Positions 11,618 to 24,149 of a stretch of DNA of 64,000 nt are shown here, piece after piece. The position numbers were made by a program, and so were the translations under genes. Numbering within the stretch: position 1 is the first letter of the stretch; each line of letters begins with the position of its first letter. A model generated the notes under the pieces. It searched no databases. It was not told the DNA's origin and saw only the letters and a program-made list of their open reading frames with translations. Source of the stretch: Gracilaria gracilis. Its lineage: Eukaryota > Rhodophyta > Florideophyceae > Gracilariales > Gracilariaceae. The stretch is taken from positions 124,001-188,000 of the forward strand of contig JARGSG010000045.1 in assembly GCA_030374805.1 (NCBI GenBank). The letters run 5' to 3'.

Positions 11618-12613
11618 GTGTTGTATCTCCGTGAAGAGACGCGTGTGCTGGCCGAAGAGGCTTTAAGTCGTGGCACTTCCGCTGTCGTGGATAGCTTGCT
11701 AGTCAACCGTACTGCTAGTCAGATGAAGAATGCAAGAATGATGAATACTTTGAAGGCACCACATGTGCCCGCGAAGAATACGATATCAGAGGTACCTACT
11801 GTGTATGTACGTATTGATGGTACGCGCGTCAAAAGGTCTTTGTGGCGTGGGTTCGAAGTAACGAAGGTTGTTGGAAAGAAAGAACGGGACGTTGAGTTTG
11901 CAAAACACTTTCGCAGGTGGAGTTTTATGACTCCACCAAGCACTCGATGGGCAAGCAGCGATTTATCCGAAAGGCCAAGTCGCCTATTAGCGCTTTGGCT
12001 ACGGCAAAGCGTAAACCGCTCTCGTTTCCGCCCTCGTTTCCGCTCCCTTGTTGTTGACGGCTTTGGTTGTGGAAGATAGAGGTACACAGTGTCGACCGGG
12101 TCTGCAATGCAGTCGCATATTCATCGAGAAGGCTGAAACGTACGGCTACGTGAAACGCATGTTCTCTACGATTCATTGCGGTGTGGAAAATGAACCCAAG
12201 TTGAGCTCGTGGACAGTGCTGTATCGGTTGGATATTGTGGTTATGATTCGCACAAAGAAGGATGGCGGAAGTCTGTAGTACAACTACTTCTCGTGTCATA
12301 GTTTGTTGGCGAAAGCTGGGAATAATCCTGGGCGATTCAGACGACGGAGGTGGTTAGGGCGACGCAAGTATCATGAGGGCGACGCAACGCCATCGCCATG
12401 AGCGTGTTGGAGCGAGTGGGTGCGGTGATTGGACCAAAAGAAGCAAAGCGCTTGTTCTCCGTACCTAGAGGCGATATACTGGTGGAAGGAAACACAACGC
12501 GACTCAAGTTGACATTATTCGAGGACGAGGGCGCCAATGCTGGGTTCGATAAAATTGCTGGTACGAAATATACCGTGAAGGAGATGGAAAAACACGAGTT
12601 GGACACGAACTAG
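11618..12613 (+). other. Possible decayed coding region, unrecognised
   Basis: Forward open segments at 11,618-12,079, 12,048-12,278 and 12,398-12,613 lie in different frames. The first includes VVDSLLVNRTASQ and a basic segment. It could be the displaced C-terminal lobe of the kinase just upstream, but I cannot match its motifs. The last segment (VLERVGAVIGPKEAKRLF, GTKYTVKEMEKHEL) looks protein-like but is unrecognised. Confidence 0.3.
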
Positions 12614-12857
12614 ACGCGTAAGATGAGTGTGATGGCGTCATCAACGGCGGTGATACGAGGGTATGAGCGATACGAAACTTGTCAAAACGCTCAGTCCGTC
12701 GCCGCTGCTTCGAGTGCATTTTATACCTCATTAAGGCGATCATAATTGCCTTCTATTCCATCCCAATGAAGAACTGACCTCCGTTTGTCTCCATGCAACC
12801 GACCATGGTCTTCAACCACAGCTCTATATCGTTCTGGTCCTGAAAATGAATGTTTTC

Positions 12858-14029
12858 TCATCTCTGAGCAATCCGTTGCTTTGTGAACCACTCTTTGCTG
12901 TGCGACAATTGACACATATCTGCAGAGCTAGTAGTAAGCTTATTAGCACCGGAGCAATTATGGAGAGGTCTTGCTTGCTTGCGAACTCCCAGCAACATGA
13001 CGGGTTTTCGTATGATGCGCTCTACATCCATGGCACCACATGTCGTTGGCACCAAATATCGTTGGCACCTCCCGAAATAGCTGTTTGTGCGCGTGTTCAC
13101 GATCACGTCACCAATCTCTTCATCAGAAATCTCGGGGCCAAACACGTCGAGCATGATCTGTTCTGCAGCACTGGTACACTCTTGAGCTTGGTTATCTTGC
13201 TCAGTCATAATTTCAGTTGTCTTGGTTGTAATAAGAGGTACCTCCTGCATTACAAATTGTTGATGATCTCTATCTTCTTCCACGTCACATTGGTCAGGTT
13301 GTCATGACATTGTACGAAGTATCGGTGTATGGGATTGATCATCGTTTTGCCCGGATGCTGGTTTAGCTACTGTGAAACACTCATTTCCACTACCACGCTG
13401 TGACTCACAGTCGTCCTTCTCAATGACGTCGAAAATTTCACTCCTGCCTCTTTTATCTCTGCTTCATCAATTGGGAGCAACAAATGATGCAAAACATTGC
13501 AGGAGTGTGTCTGGACACGTATCTCGTACAAGTAGTTTTCACCCTCGGCTGTACACTGTGATTGAAGTCGTGCAGGAAGAGATGGCAAAGAGCCAATACC
13601 AGTATGGCAAGGCTCTTTAACGGAGTGAGTGAATGAAGTTGTGGGGCGGTTTGAAGAGTAACTGCAGGACCGAGAACCGTCCTTCTCCGACGTATCTGAC
13701 GGGGTCCTGTCACAGTTATTCGGCTCAAAATTGCACTTCGATGCTGTTTTTATCTGCTTGTACGACTTTGATTTCTTCCCACCATTTGTGTACCAAGCTC
13801 GACGTTTTTCCAATCTACGCACCTTTGACTCAGAACTTTCGGAATCTCTCTGTTGTTTATGCCGAAGCCGCTGTTTCTCATTCTCCTTATTCCGATTGTG
13901 TTCACTACCTCTCCAGCGTCTCTTGCGGACTCTCCAGCGTCTTCTGCGCACTATCTCTTTGCTTTGAAGCCGCGCTATGTTTCTGGGTGTAGCAGTCAAC
14001 TTGTGAATGGTCTTGGACACTACATTCAA
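12858..14029 (-). pseudogene. Decayed gene of unknown function
   Basis: The minus strand holds a 220-codon open segment (14,029-13,367). Its N-terminus is extremely Arg/Lys-rich (possible DNA or RNA binding) and it is followed by a Ser/Thr-rich middle. A second, 141-codon segment in another frame (13,283-12,858) has an acidic helical stretch (EISDEEIGDVIV). They may be two parts of one broken gene. No family is recognised. The location between a kinase relic and a pogo transposase does not clarify its role. Confidence 0.35.
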
Positions 14030-14453
14030 ACCTTCTGAGCTTCTTAAGATGACCTCTTTGTGCTTTTTGGAACCATAACCTTCGTCACTGGATAGTCCGC
14101 TTCGTCAGGAACCTTCCATTCCTTATACTCACTGGAATTATCGAGCGCAGAAAGTGTCGTCTGGGGATAAGATTTATTCGAATCGGCAAGAAAGAGAAGA
14201 GTTTTACACTTCCGCCAAGAATTGTAATATGTCCCGACGAGCGGGACATGTTACAAGTATCAAACGCCCCAAATTATACGTGTACCGGCTCACTGTAATT
14301 TCAATGGCTGTGGTGGTCTGCATGGCTCCCATTTTACCTTATTGTCATTGTTCTTGGCATTGAAAACCGCCACTTTCACCGGATTGGAATTCCTCTACAA
14401 AGTGCCACTGCTCTTGTTCCGCCGTATAACTCCAGAACATCCGAGCTACTGTT

Positions 14454-16272
14454 TTGGGTTTCTCTGCTTCTCGAACGTTCCATGACGTAATGAAATACGA
14501 AGTGAGCTCTTGGAAGTCGTCGGTGAAAGTAGTTAACCTCCTTCACAGCCATGTACACCACTCACGAGTCTTAGACCCTGGTACCCGCTTGCCTGCTTGC
14601 TTCGATTACCTAGCCACTTTGCTCGGAATGAGCGCGCCTCAATTCAACCGTTGGTGGGAAGTCGGGTCTGTTATCAACTCTTTTGCTTTAAGCTCTGCTA
14701 CGGAGAATGCTCATGTATAGAACCTGGCTGTCGTATTGCAAACGCTGACACCAAGCTTACAAGACGTCCTTCTGTCTTTACCAAAGAAGAAAAACTCTTA
14801 CTGGTCAATGCTACCTTCCACTTCTTGCAGAAAGGCAAACGTTTTTCTAGAGAATGCTTCGAATCGTTAGTACAAACGTTTGTAGGATCGTTGCCACAGC
14901 TTCGACAAAAGGCTCTCCTATTTAAACATCAAAGTCCAGGGAATAGATATTTAAAAAAATTCGTAGCACAAAATTCTCGTTTGTCGCTGAAGAGGAAAGC
15001 AAGCTTTGAAAATGCACGACAGATGGGTATTTTGGCGAAAATTTTGGCCTCTTATTTTGCTCGTCTCGATCAGGTTTGCAAGGAATTTAAGGTCATTTCA
15101 GTGGAGCCAGTTTTTAGTATTGATGAAAGTGGCTTTTCCAGAAGACCTGCTGCTCGAGCCCGGTCAAGAGCGCTTTTCGATACAAATGGTCATAGTAACT
15201 TTACGGAACTTCGATGGAAAGCAAATACTTGCCACGTTATTATCACGCCGGTCGTCTCGGCAGACGGGCGTGTCTGGAACCCGCTTGGTGTAGTGGTTTA
15301 GTGCCAGGAAAGCTCACCAAACACCGTATACGATCCGATGGTACACGCAAAACGCCCCCCAGCTTTTTTGCTCCTAATACTTATTGCGTTTACCGTAAAA
15401 ATGCAGGTGTCGATTCTGAAATATTCTACCGGTGGGTGTGCAAGTTTTGGGACGAGGCGAAGGTACTGCGGGATAAATACTGCAATATTGTCCTGATAAT
15501 GGACGGTTACGGTGCTCACTGCACGTACCGTGCTCCGAAAAAATTGAAGGAAGGTCGAGTGGTTGCAGTAGAACCTCCATCGCACACATCACACAGAACG
15601 CAGGCACTAGACTACTCTGTTTTCTCCCAATTCAATACCGACTTTCAAAATCGACTCAACAGTAGAGCACATACAATGGAGGACGAGATCAATGACATAT
15701 ACACTCTTTGTGAATTGCTTACCGGTGCGTACTACGAATCTGTGCGTCCGGATAACATCATCAGTGGCTTTCATGCATGTGGTGTTTGCCGACGCCACCA
15801 CGGAGGATCCAATCCTTCCGTCAGTAAGCAAACAGACATAACAAACTTTGAGGAGAGTGGCTCGCAGGAAAAGGCGCATGAACATTATCAAGAGCTTTTG
15901 AAATCATTCACAGAAAGCCGCAACATGCTTCGAAGTGATGGAAACGTTATAGAGAATGGCACATTTGTGACAACGATCGGAGCGTTATTAACCAGCTCTG
16001 AGGTTATTGAAGTTCTTGAGCAACGAGCAATGCAGCGGCAGCTAGCTGAAGAACAGCGCGCTGCACGTGCTGCGGAAGCAGCGGTCAGAAAAGCCCAAAA
16101 AGAGATGGAGGTGGCGGAGAAACAACGACAAAGGCTCCTTGAGGAAGCCAGAAAGGAGGCGCATCGTGTTTGGCTTGCTCAGAGACCTTCACGAAGTCTG
16201 CAACTGAGCGCAAGCAGGTCCAATCGTTGGGCAGCTGCGAGGTTACGGGCTGCTGTTCAGGTCGATCAGTAG
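14454..16272 (+). pseudogene. Pogo-like (DDE_1) transposase, broken (copy 1)
   Basis: The forward strand carries a Tc1/mariner-superfamily, pogo-type transposase. A helical N-terminal region is followed by catalytic-domain blocks: SIDESGFSRRP (first Asp, about 15,118), IMDGYGAH (second Asp, about 15,499) and, after PPSHTSHRTQALDYSVF (about 15,570-15,620), the third Asp. The C-terminus is a long Arg/Glu/Ala coiled coil. One frame is used to about 15,300 and another from about 15,300 to 16,272, so a frameshift separates the first from the second and third Asp. A second shift lies near 14,690. These enzymes cut and paste DNA at TA sites. I could not define the terminal inverted repeats with confidence. 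Confidence 0.8.
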
Positions 16273-17393
16273 CCTTAGGTGGTGATTGGAATCCTAAATA
16301 AATGATAATTTTTTGAGAATGCAAAATTATCTTGTGGTTTATATTTTGAACGATGTAGAGTTCGAAACGGCTACTCTGTTGACGATTGCAAATGCAAAAG
16401 TGGGATGTCACTGCGGGTTAATTTCCACTTTTTAAGGTGCCAGTGCCGGAAGGAGGATGCCATTGATATCTCCTCCAAGTTTGAAAGAAATTGATGATTT
16501 TCTTCATGTTTTTCTGATTAAAACAGTGAAACTGAGCCATATTTTGATACCTCCTGATACACATGACTGACTGACTATATGAAAATGAAGGACTAAACTA
16601 ACTCACTCACTAAAGCAATAAGCAAAATGTTAGTCATATATTGCGCCAAGTGTCCACGTAATACACAAAGATACGTGTGACATAAGTAGACCTCATTTGT
16701 AAATCATGCTCCCGAACTAAAGATATACCAAAGCCGAAAATCCATACCAAGTTGGAACAAAGCAATATTGACCAAGCAACGACATCGAAAGCACCGTGTT
16801 GGGGCCGCTGCCGTCCTTTCCACACAAACGGCACAGAAATGGATTTGAACGTACAATCAAACATTGTACTGCAAGATTCAGCACGATCCTTTCTAGTGAA
16901 TAAGCATCTCTTTCAAAGATTGTATTTTAGTAGTACGCCTAACCTTTGTGAATCGTGACCTACACTTCAAACTACAGAAGTTAATGCCGCTACGATCATG
17001 GCCAAACAAAACGCACAACAGCGAAAAAGAAGGGGTGCAGGAAAAGAAAAAAGATCAAAAACAAAAGTTTCTCTCTCAAGCACATTGGCCCCACGCATAA
17101 TTTGAGATAACCACAACCCAAAATTTTAATGCAAGATTTGTCACGCTGTGCGGAGCATAAACAAATCTTATTCAAACAGTAATTTTGTCCTTCATTACAA
17201 AACCCATCACCAAACGTTGCACGAAAAGCTACTAACATTTGCGCGCACAAATGCTACAGAAGCTCGGATTAGAGCTATAATTGACAAGTAATGTAAAAGG
17301 CGAGAGAGTATTTCAAAATCAGGACAACTATGCTTCTTTCCTTAACCAGAATCTTCGAAGACAAGAAAGGAAAATCACGTTTCTCCTTTAAAA
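16273..17393. other. No recognised gene
   Basis: An AT-rich spacer between the pogo and hAT coding regions, probably made of their untranslated ends. Only short open frames occur, and no terminal repeat could be assigned. Confidence 0.45.
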
Positions 17394-19231
17394 ATGCAGC
17401 GAATTGGTTTGGTGTTTTTTGCTTGTTCTAATGAACTCAGTTTAAATGTGTTGGGATCTCCAACATTTCAAGGTTTGGTTGACCTTTTGGGAGGAAGATT
17501 GCAATTTTCCATTAGAGGTTTACTTGATTCGCATCCCATATCTACAGACAAGGCTGTCTGCCGTCTTCTCCGGAAAAGTGTAAACGCCGCGCGCACAGGA
17601 TCGCTAACTGTTGATGGTTGGAGCGCAGCGTTGGGGGCCCCAATACTGGGCGTAACATGGCATTCCTGGATGCAAATTGGGACCTCTGTTCTTTCACAAT
17701 CGCTTCGTTAAACTTAGGAAATCTACCGAAGAACTCCCGGCACTTGTGCTCTGTTTTGCAAGAGATTGTGTCAAGCAATTTGGTTGTTGGGTCAGAGAAG
17801 ATTGTGTCTACTGTAACCTCCGACAACGAGCCGGCTACTGCCTCCGCTGTAGATCGATTCAAAAACTACGTTGGTGGTGTTCGTTGTGTTGTTCACACAA
17901 TGGCTTTTGTTGTCAATGATGTCTTCAAAGACGGGACCTTGTGGCAGAAGTATATGAATACCATTAACAAAATAACATCCTACTTTAACTTTCATCTAAA
18001 GGTCAGCATGTTGCTCCGAGGAAAACAACTCTATGAAGGCATAACTGCTGACTGGTTACAGAAGCTGAGGCACGACGTGCAGACACGGTGGCACTCGAGA
18101 CTTGGAGCAATGACGACTTATCTCACCCGTGCGGAAAACATAGCCGCTATTGCAGAGCAGCTTTCAATTGAAGCTGCAGATCTACCGCAACTTAATGAAA
18201 AACACCGGAACTGTCTTGCAGAATTCATTGCTGTTCTCACAGAAGTTCGACGTGTGGCACCTCAGCTGAAGGCTGACAAACAAATCACAATGTTTTGCAC
18301 TCCACGCGTTTTACACGAGCTTTACGAGACCCTGCAGAGTATGGCCGGCTTATTGGTTCCATGTAGTCCTTCGTTTTATGAAGAGCAAGACACCCTCCTC
18401 GAAACAGATTTAAGTGCAAGTGAGTCATTTTCAGGACCATGCGTTCCAAGCGTTTCCAAGTCCGATCTTGCAGGAGATGAGGCACGAAAAATACGATTGG
18501 TGAGACCTGCAGCTAAGCTGCTCTGCAATCGGCTTTGCGAAGCATTGGAAGTGCGTTTGGGTCACATTTGGCGTCCATTATCTGCTACCTCTCCGGCATG
18601 GAATTTGCTTTCTCACTCTGAAGTATCAGCTGAACAGACTGCTGCAGTTACTAAGGCGCGAAGAGTTTTGTTGTTTCATTTGGCTTCTCTAGTAGATGGG
18701 AATGAATGGGAATTGGATTTCATTGGGTTACCGGAGATCGGTCGCGTTCCGTACTTTTGTTCACTTTATAGTGCTCTCATTGGCGAAGTGAGGGCTTTCG
18801 ATAACTTTCTTGGGTTCTCTGGGCCATCGATGGAAGTTTTGTTCGAATTGTTTCGCACTCAAATGCGTCAGGAATTGAAGTTTTATGGACGAAGAGAGCC
18901 AAATGAGGCGCTGCGGTACTGAAATCATGCTAACGAAAGAGCTGGTTTGGTCAGTCCAGTGCCGTTTAACATGGTCGCTAGAGCATTTCTCGCGTCGCAG
19001 GCATCTTCGCCAGCCGCGGAACGACTGTTTAGTGATCTCGGACGGCGGGAGGGATCGCAATCGCAGTTTCTTCTTTCGAGTACCACTGAGATGTGTGAAA
19101 TGATAAGTGTCTTTGTAGGGATTGAGCTACAGTCTACAAATTCTTTACAAACTGTTCTTCTATATCGTCAAGGAGAAGCGTTTGTTACGATTGTGAGAAT
19201 CGTTGCTGCTTTGGCCAGCGATGAAGCTTAA
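17394..19231 (+). pseudogene. hAT-superfamily transposase, broken
   Basis: The N-terminal part (17,394-17,711) shows ELSLNVLGSPTFQ and GSLTVDGWSAALGAP. The main frame (17,618-18,922) carries STVTSDNEPA, CVVHTMAFVVNDVF and a QTRWHSRLGAM block typical of the hAT RNase-H fold. The C-terminal dimerisation domain is in a third frame at about 18,940-19,110 (ARAFLASQASSPAAERLFSDLG; hAT consensus near PASSAAsERvFS). Frame changes near 17,650-17,710 and 18,920 break it. The BED zinc finger expected at the N-terminus is not visible. Intact enzymes of this family make 8-bp target duplications. I did not find a convincing terminal repeat pair. Confidence 0.85.
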
Positions 19232-19300
19232 CGGTGACTTAAAAACGACTAACTACCGCGAATTGTGGGTGACTAGGGACTTTCGAAAAGTGGAAAGTAG

Positions 19301-19852
19301 TTAGTCACATGTACGGCCCTGACCAGTATGCGTGAAACCTTCAGTTCTTAGCTGAGAGTCCAATACATTTGCTTCAGCCTCTGGGTCGGTTGAGGCTTGT
19401 TCTTCAGCATGAGAAGGAAACTTTTGGTTATGATCATCGGCTGTGGGCATGTTCAAAGCAGGCTTCCCATCTTCCGGTTCCATTACGTTCTTAGCCTCGT
19501 AGCTTCTAGCAATCGGTTTACGCGAGAGCAGATCATGATTTATCTTAAAATTGCTGTTGACCGAGTGCGCCTCGACAGAGGTGTTATCCAACACCAGAGT
19601 AGCTGGAGTATCATTTCGCCGCAGTGGTAGTTTACTCTCTATATCTTTTCCCAATGGTTCCAAATTGGACTTTATATCGTCCAGAATCTCATCTTCAAGG
19701 CTTTCATCCGCCTCATCTGAACTAGAAAAATCTTTTCCTGTCTCTGATTCTGATTCTGAATCCGGTTTCTGAGTTATATGAGGAACACAGTAATATGGTG
19801 CTCTATCTGACAGACCACTTGTTGAAGTGCAACGCGTTCTCGCGGAGTTCAC
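19301..19852 (-). CDS. Hypothetical acidic protein, 183 aa
   Basis: An uninterrupted minus-strand ORF starts at ATG 19,852. It is Ser/Glu/Asp-rich (PDSESESETGKDF, DEADESLEDEI) with no membrane segment or signal peptide. The composition suggests a disordered nuclear or regulatory protein, but no domain is recognisable. It lies just downstream of, and convergent with, the hAT transposase, in a region otherwise lacking long open frames. It may be a chance ORF or an exon of a longer gene. Confidence 0.35.
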   Translation of the reverse strand: MNSARTRCTSTSGLSDRAPYYCVPHITQKPDSESESETGKDFSSSDEADESLEDEILDDIKSNLEPLGKDIESKLPLRRNDTPATLVLDNTSVEAHSVNSNFKINHDLLSRKPIARSYEAKNVMEPEDGKPALNMPTADDHNQKFPSHAEEQASTDPEAEANVLDSQLRTEGFTHTGQGRTCD

Positions 19853-20377
19853 GGCGGTTGCGAGATATTGATATGAAGAAGCTACACCTCAGGGAAGGGA
19901 ATTATGAATAGTTTGCCAGCCCATAGTTCATGGTGGAAGGACCCCAATCGGTATGCGTTATGAGTTTCGTGACAATGAGTAGGATAATACACGCCAACGT
20001 GTGCAGACCGCCCTTCTGGGAGATACATTAGTTGCATGTTTGCCCCTGCCCCACTTGTCTTACCTGTTCTCGCGTTCTGCGGTCCACGGTCCCACTCTTG
20101 GGAGGATCATCCACCTTGGGTGACGTCATCGATCCACCTCACAGTATACCTCTCCAACCCCGACTCCTGGCCTCCCTGCCACCCTTGCTTAACTCGTCCA
20201 GACGGTGGGTCTAACTCTTACAGCCGGTTTGTGCACCCATTTTGTGAGGAGCTCTGTTTCAACTACTCCACCGGGAAAAAAGATACCGGACGTCTTTGTG
20301 TACTTTTTTGGTCTGGTTGTGCACTACAAACCGGTCTTTCAACTCAAAATTCGTTGATCTTACACGAATAATCGTTC
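19853..20377. other. No recognised gene
   Basis: One forward open frame of 111 codons (20,036-20,371) ends 6 bp before the element A terminus. It is Pro/Ser-rich at first and then Cys-containing (RFVHPFCEELC). It could be the target-site gene interrupted by element A, but I cannot name it. Confidence 0.3.
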
Positions 20378-20402
20378 GTCGGTGTTATCGGAATGCTAGT
20401 TT
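20378..20402 (+). repeat. Element A left terminal inverted repeat
   Basis: The first 25 bases match the reverse complement of 28,396-28,420 with one mismatch (A/C at position 10). The same sequence with two further differences starts the truncated copy at 7,702. It ends inside the first GCTAGTTT motif. Confidence 0.88.
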
Positions 20403-20640
20403 TGGTGTCAAAAATGACCGAATTAAAATGATCGAAAAACCGGTGATTTTATCCAAATTTGGATGTGCTTAATTTCCGAAAATATTTCCACATTTCTACT
20501 TGTGCTAGTTTGTGTGGAAAGAATCATTCACGATTATTTCCATCATTGCTAGTTTGGATGGAAGACAAACTAGCATGTTACTTCCGTTCACGCTAGTTTC
20601 CGAACCCAATGTAAGTGTGTAAGTGGCACATATTTAAACC
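20395..20640 (+). promoter_or_regulatory. Left subterminal GCTAGTTT repeats and TATA-like site
   Basis: GCTAGTTT occurs at 20,395, 20,504, 20,548 and 20,592, and inverted (AAACTAGC) at 20,567-20,574. Repeated short motifs inside the ends of CACTA-type elements are known binding sites for their accessory protein, so a similar role is inferred. A TATTTAAAC at about 20,631 is a possible TATA element about 290 bp ahead of the transposase start. Confidence 0.6.
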
Positions 20641-20919
20641 TATACGGCGGCGAATAGGGATACATATACATAGATAGCTACTTATGGAATACGATTAGAA
20701 GAATACAAACCCTTCGAATAGGAACTCTCTATAGAGATACAGCACATCTATTCAACAACTCTTATATCAGATATCGGCCGTTCATTCTCTCACTTTTGAA
20801 ACGCCTTCTCATCACGTGCCGCCTCCCCCATCACTCCGTCCCACCCTCCGTGCGCCATATTACGTTCCCCACCACTACGTACCCCCCTCTCCCCCAACAC
20901 CCCCACACCGCTCCCCGCC

Positions 20920-23900
20920 ATGCCTAATTTCTGCTTTGAAGGCTGCTCCTTCTTCGATCGCACCATCCCCGCCATTCAAAGGCACTAAAGAAGATGCCCC
21001 AACCGTCTCACCGCCAACAAGCGTTTCCTATTCCCCAGCAACAACGTCCCTTACTTCCCCCCACGAACAAAGCGTCACAAGTCCACCCCCCTACTCCCAC
21101 CACCATCCCCACCTCCTCTCTCCAATCGCCCTTCCGATAACGTCCCCATCGCCGACGACGACTCCTACCACCAGCAGCAGCTATCCTTCTTGGTCCACAC
21201 CCAAGACGCCTACCATATCGTAAGCACCCCCGTCTGCTCCCTCTCCCCCTCCCCACCTCCTCCACCGCCCCCCCTCCTTCCCTCTCCTCTACAACCCCCA
21301 CCTCGAACGAATGGTCCTCTACATCTCTTCCATCGCTTTTACCCTCGGCCCCCGTAAGGCAGATGAACTCATCTCTCTCCTCCACGACCCCTCCTTCTCC
21401 AAGTCAGCCTTCCACAACGCCATCTCCTCCGCCTCCCAGTGTCTCAAACTTCAAACAAACCTCATCCAACACCTAGTCACCAACATCTGTTTCACCCCCA
21501 CTACCCTCCACGACCCACAGCACCTCTTCACGGCCACCATCTTCCGAAAGGATGCTATCCAAGTCCTTAAAGGACAAATCGCACTCGCACACTCCGACAA
21601 CGCCTTCTTCCACCACGTCCCCCATACAACCTCCTCCGGCTCTCCCGCTTCCGCCCACGCCATGGCTTCTTCCCTCGGAAAAGAAGCTGTCCCAGCCCTC
21701 AAGCACGCAATCATGCAGTCCTCCAATAACTCCTGCATCTGGCACACCCCTGAGAGCACCGGTATCGACTCCTTCATCGGCTTCGTCCAAGTATACTCCG
21801 ACAAGTCCTCCACCTCCCTCAAGTCCTCTTCCGTCACCTCCTACCCCCTTCACATCACCCTCCTCAGGTTCTCCGACTCGTTTCGTCGCAAATGTACCAC
21901 CGACAACCTCACCTTTTTCGGATGCCTTCCAATCTCTTTCAATCTCGTCACCCCCTCTCAAGACCCCGATACTATCCCCCAAACCTCATCCAGCATCTCC
22001 CGCTCTACCAAAATGCAACTCATCCAGCGTGCCAACTCCGACTTCCTCGACCCTCTTCTCTCCTCCGGCCTCACCGGCTTCCCCTTCCGTGACGCTAATG
22101 GCGTGCTCCGCCATTGTCACCCAATCATCGCCAGCTACTGCGCAGACATCCCAGAAGCAAAGGACATTCTCGCCATCTCCCACGGCACCCGCCCCAAGCA
22201 TCCATGCCACCGATGTACCGTCCCACGCTCCGACCTCCACCTACACATTCCATCACCCCCTTCTTCGATCCCAGACCAAGACTCTTGATGCCCGCAAATC
22301 ACACTCTACCCTCCTCCAAGATGCTGAAAAGGCCCTCCTCGCTAGAAAGCCCAGAATCGCCCGAAACACCAAGGAAAAGGCCGTTGAAGCACTCCACTCC
22401 CTTTTCCTCGCAAAGTACTTCTCCCTCTTCGAATCTTACCCTCTTCTCAACGTCACCCCTCTCCTCTCCTCTTACAACATCTTCCCCTTCGAACCACTCC
22501 ATAAATTCCACCTCGGCATCTCCAGGCTCATCAAGCTCGCAGCCATCAAGAGACTCAATTCAGAATCAATTTTCACTACCCCCCGTTCCTCCAAGTCCCG
22601 TCGTTCCTTCAACTCCGTCCGCTCCTCCATCCTGGAAAACGCGAAAACCATCCTCGCCGCCATCGAGAAGCACTCCCCAGCCAACGGACTTCACATCGAC
22701 TTTTCCTCCTCTGACAACGGTCAAACTCTCAACGGTTTCTTCACTACCGACGGCTTGAGTGGTATGCTCGAAGCCAGAGACTACCGCTCACTCGACATGG
22801 TCTTCCCCTTCATCGGCGCCTTTTTCGACCGCTGCTGTGAGGAGGTCGATGCAGCTCCCATCACTTCCGTTTTCACCAAATACTCCGATCTTCTCCTCTT
22901 CTCCATGACATACAACACCTGTGCAGAATGGACCGACTCCCGCCTCACCGACCTCCAATTCCAAATCCGCTTCAAGCGCACAGCCGTACTCGTCTTCGGC
23001 CCCCACCACACTTCCAGCCTTGGCACCCTCAAGTTCCATCTCCTCGATCACATCGTCGAGGACATTCGCCGCTTCGGAGGCCTCCACTTCAACGATGCCG
23101 GCATATTCGAACACGCACACTCCCTCTTCAAGTCACACTACTCCAAAACCTCAAAGCGCAGGTCCACCGCACATGAAGGAACCATTCGCGCCATCCATCA
23201 CTCCAACGCCACCAAATATTAGAACCCCCTTTCCACCAACCACTCCATCACTTCCTCCTCTCCTGCCATCGCCTCTCCCATCTAATCCCGCCAACCCGGT
23301 TTGGTCCGTGATGGAAAACTCATCTCATTTGCTGATCTCATCACCGCCCACAAATTCCTCCACTCTAATCCTCATTTCAATCCCAAATCTCTACAAGAAC
23401 TCTTCCCCACCGACACTCTCTCCATCCTCCAACAGATTGGAAAACACTCCCTCCCTTCATTCATCACCCTTTCTCTCGCAGTCTTACAGCTCTCGGAGAA
23501 CTCCCCCACTCTCCGTCGCACCCGAATTACCGTAGCCAACTTCGCTTACGTCGCCGGCGGTTATATCCTATCACTTGACCACTACATTGAAGAGCGGAAC
23601 GAGCTCGCGCTCCAGGATCCTCCAGTCCCTCTCATCCAACTAATATTTGCCGCCCCGTCCTTCGGTCCTTTTAAATCCCCAAAGTTCTGTCACGTCCTCG
23701 TCGCAGGCACTAGCTCCTCCAACTCCACCCCCATCGTCTGGGTCTGCAAACTAATATCTCTTCTTCGCTTCCCCCTTCCTTCTTCCACTCCATCTTCCAA
23801 GGAGTTCGCCTTCGTACACTTCCTGGAGCTCGTCCCACCAAGCGACGAAGTCGATCTCACCCTCAACTGCGTATGCCTCCGATGGGAAACAGACGCCGAA

Positions 23901-24149
23901 CATAACCAAACCACCCATCCAGTTCTCATCTCCACCCACTCCATATCCGACAACGTTTCTTCATGGTTTGGACTCATCCCTTTCTCTTCTATCCTTGGCT
24001 CCGTTCATGTTCTCCGCCAGAACTACCCCGCACCCCCTTCAACTCCCGCCTCCATTGGCGTTTTCATAGATTTTACCTCAACAGATTCTACCGGGACCCC
24101 ACCTCCAGGCCCAACCTCCCACTCCCCGCATAGCACTCACTCCATATGA
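20920..24149 (+). pseudogene. CMC/Plavaka-like transposase of element A, broken
   Basis: The start at 20,920 gives a zinc-finger-like opening (CFEGCSFFDRTIPAIQRH), followed at once by a stop at 20,986. The Pro-rich linker stays in that frame to about 21,220. The next part runs from about 21,270 to 22,250 with HLERMVLYISSIAF, YPLHITLLRFSDSFRRK, NLTFFGCLPISFN and NGVLRHCHPIIASYCADIPE, ending in the Cys motif CHRCTVPRSDL. This order is like Plavaka/TNP2 transposases. The frame then changes near 22,250-22,290 and continues to 23,222 (ISRLIKLAAIKRL, GTLKFHLLDHIVEDIRRFGG). After a TAG and a second stop, the C-terminal domain is open from 23,301 to 24,149. The polypyrimidine-rich coding strand gives misleading open frames on the other strand. 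Some of the breaks could be introns. Confidence 0.75.

Noticed and set aside
20036..20371. 111-codon frame ending next to the element A terminus as part of the transposon
   Set aside because: It lies outside the inverted terminal repeat and has no counterpart in the other copies.
21473..21982. Glycine-rich minus-strand frames opposite the element A transposase
   Set aside because: They arise from the pyrimidine-rich codon use of the plus-strand transposase, whose conserved motifs are clear.
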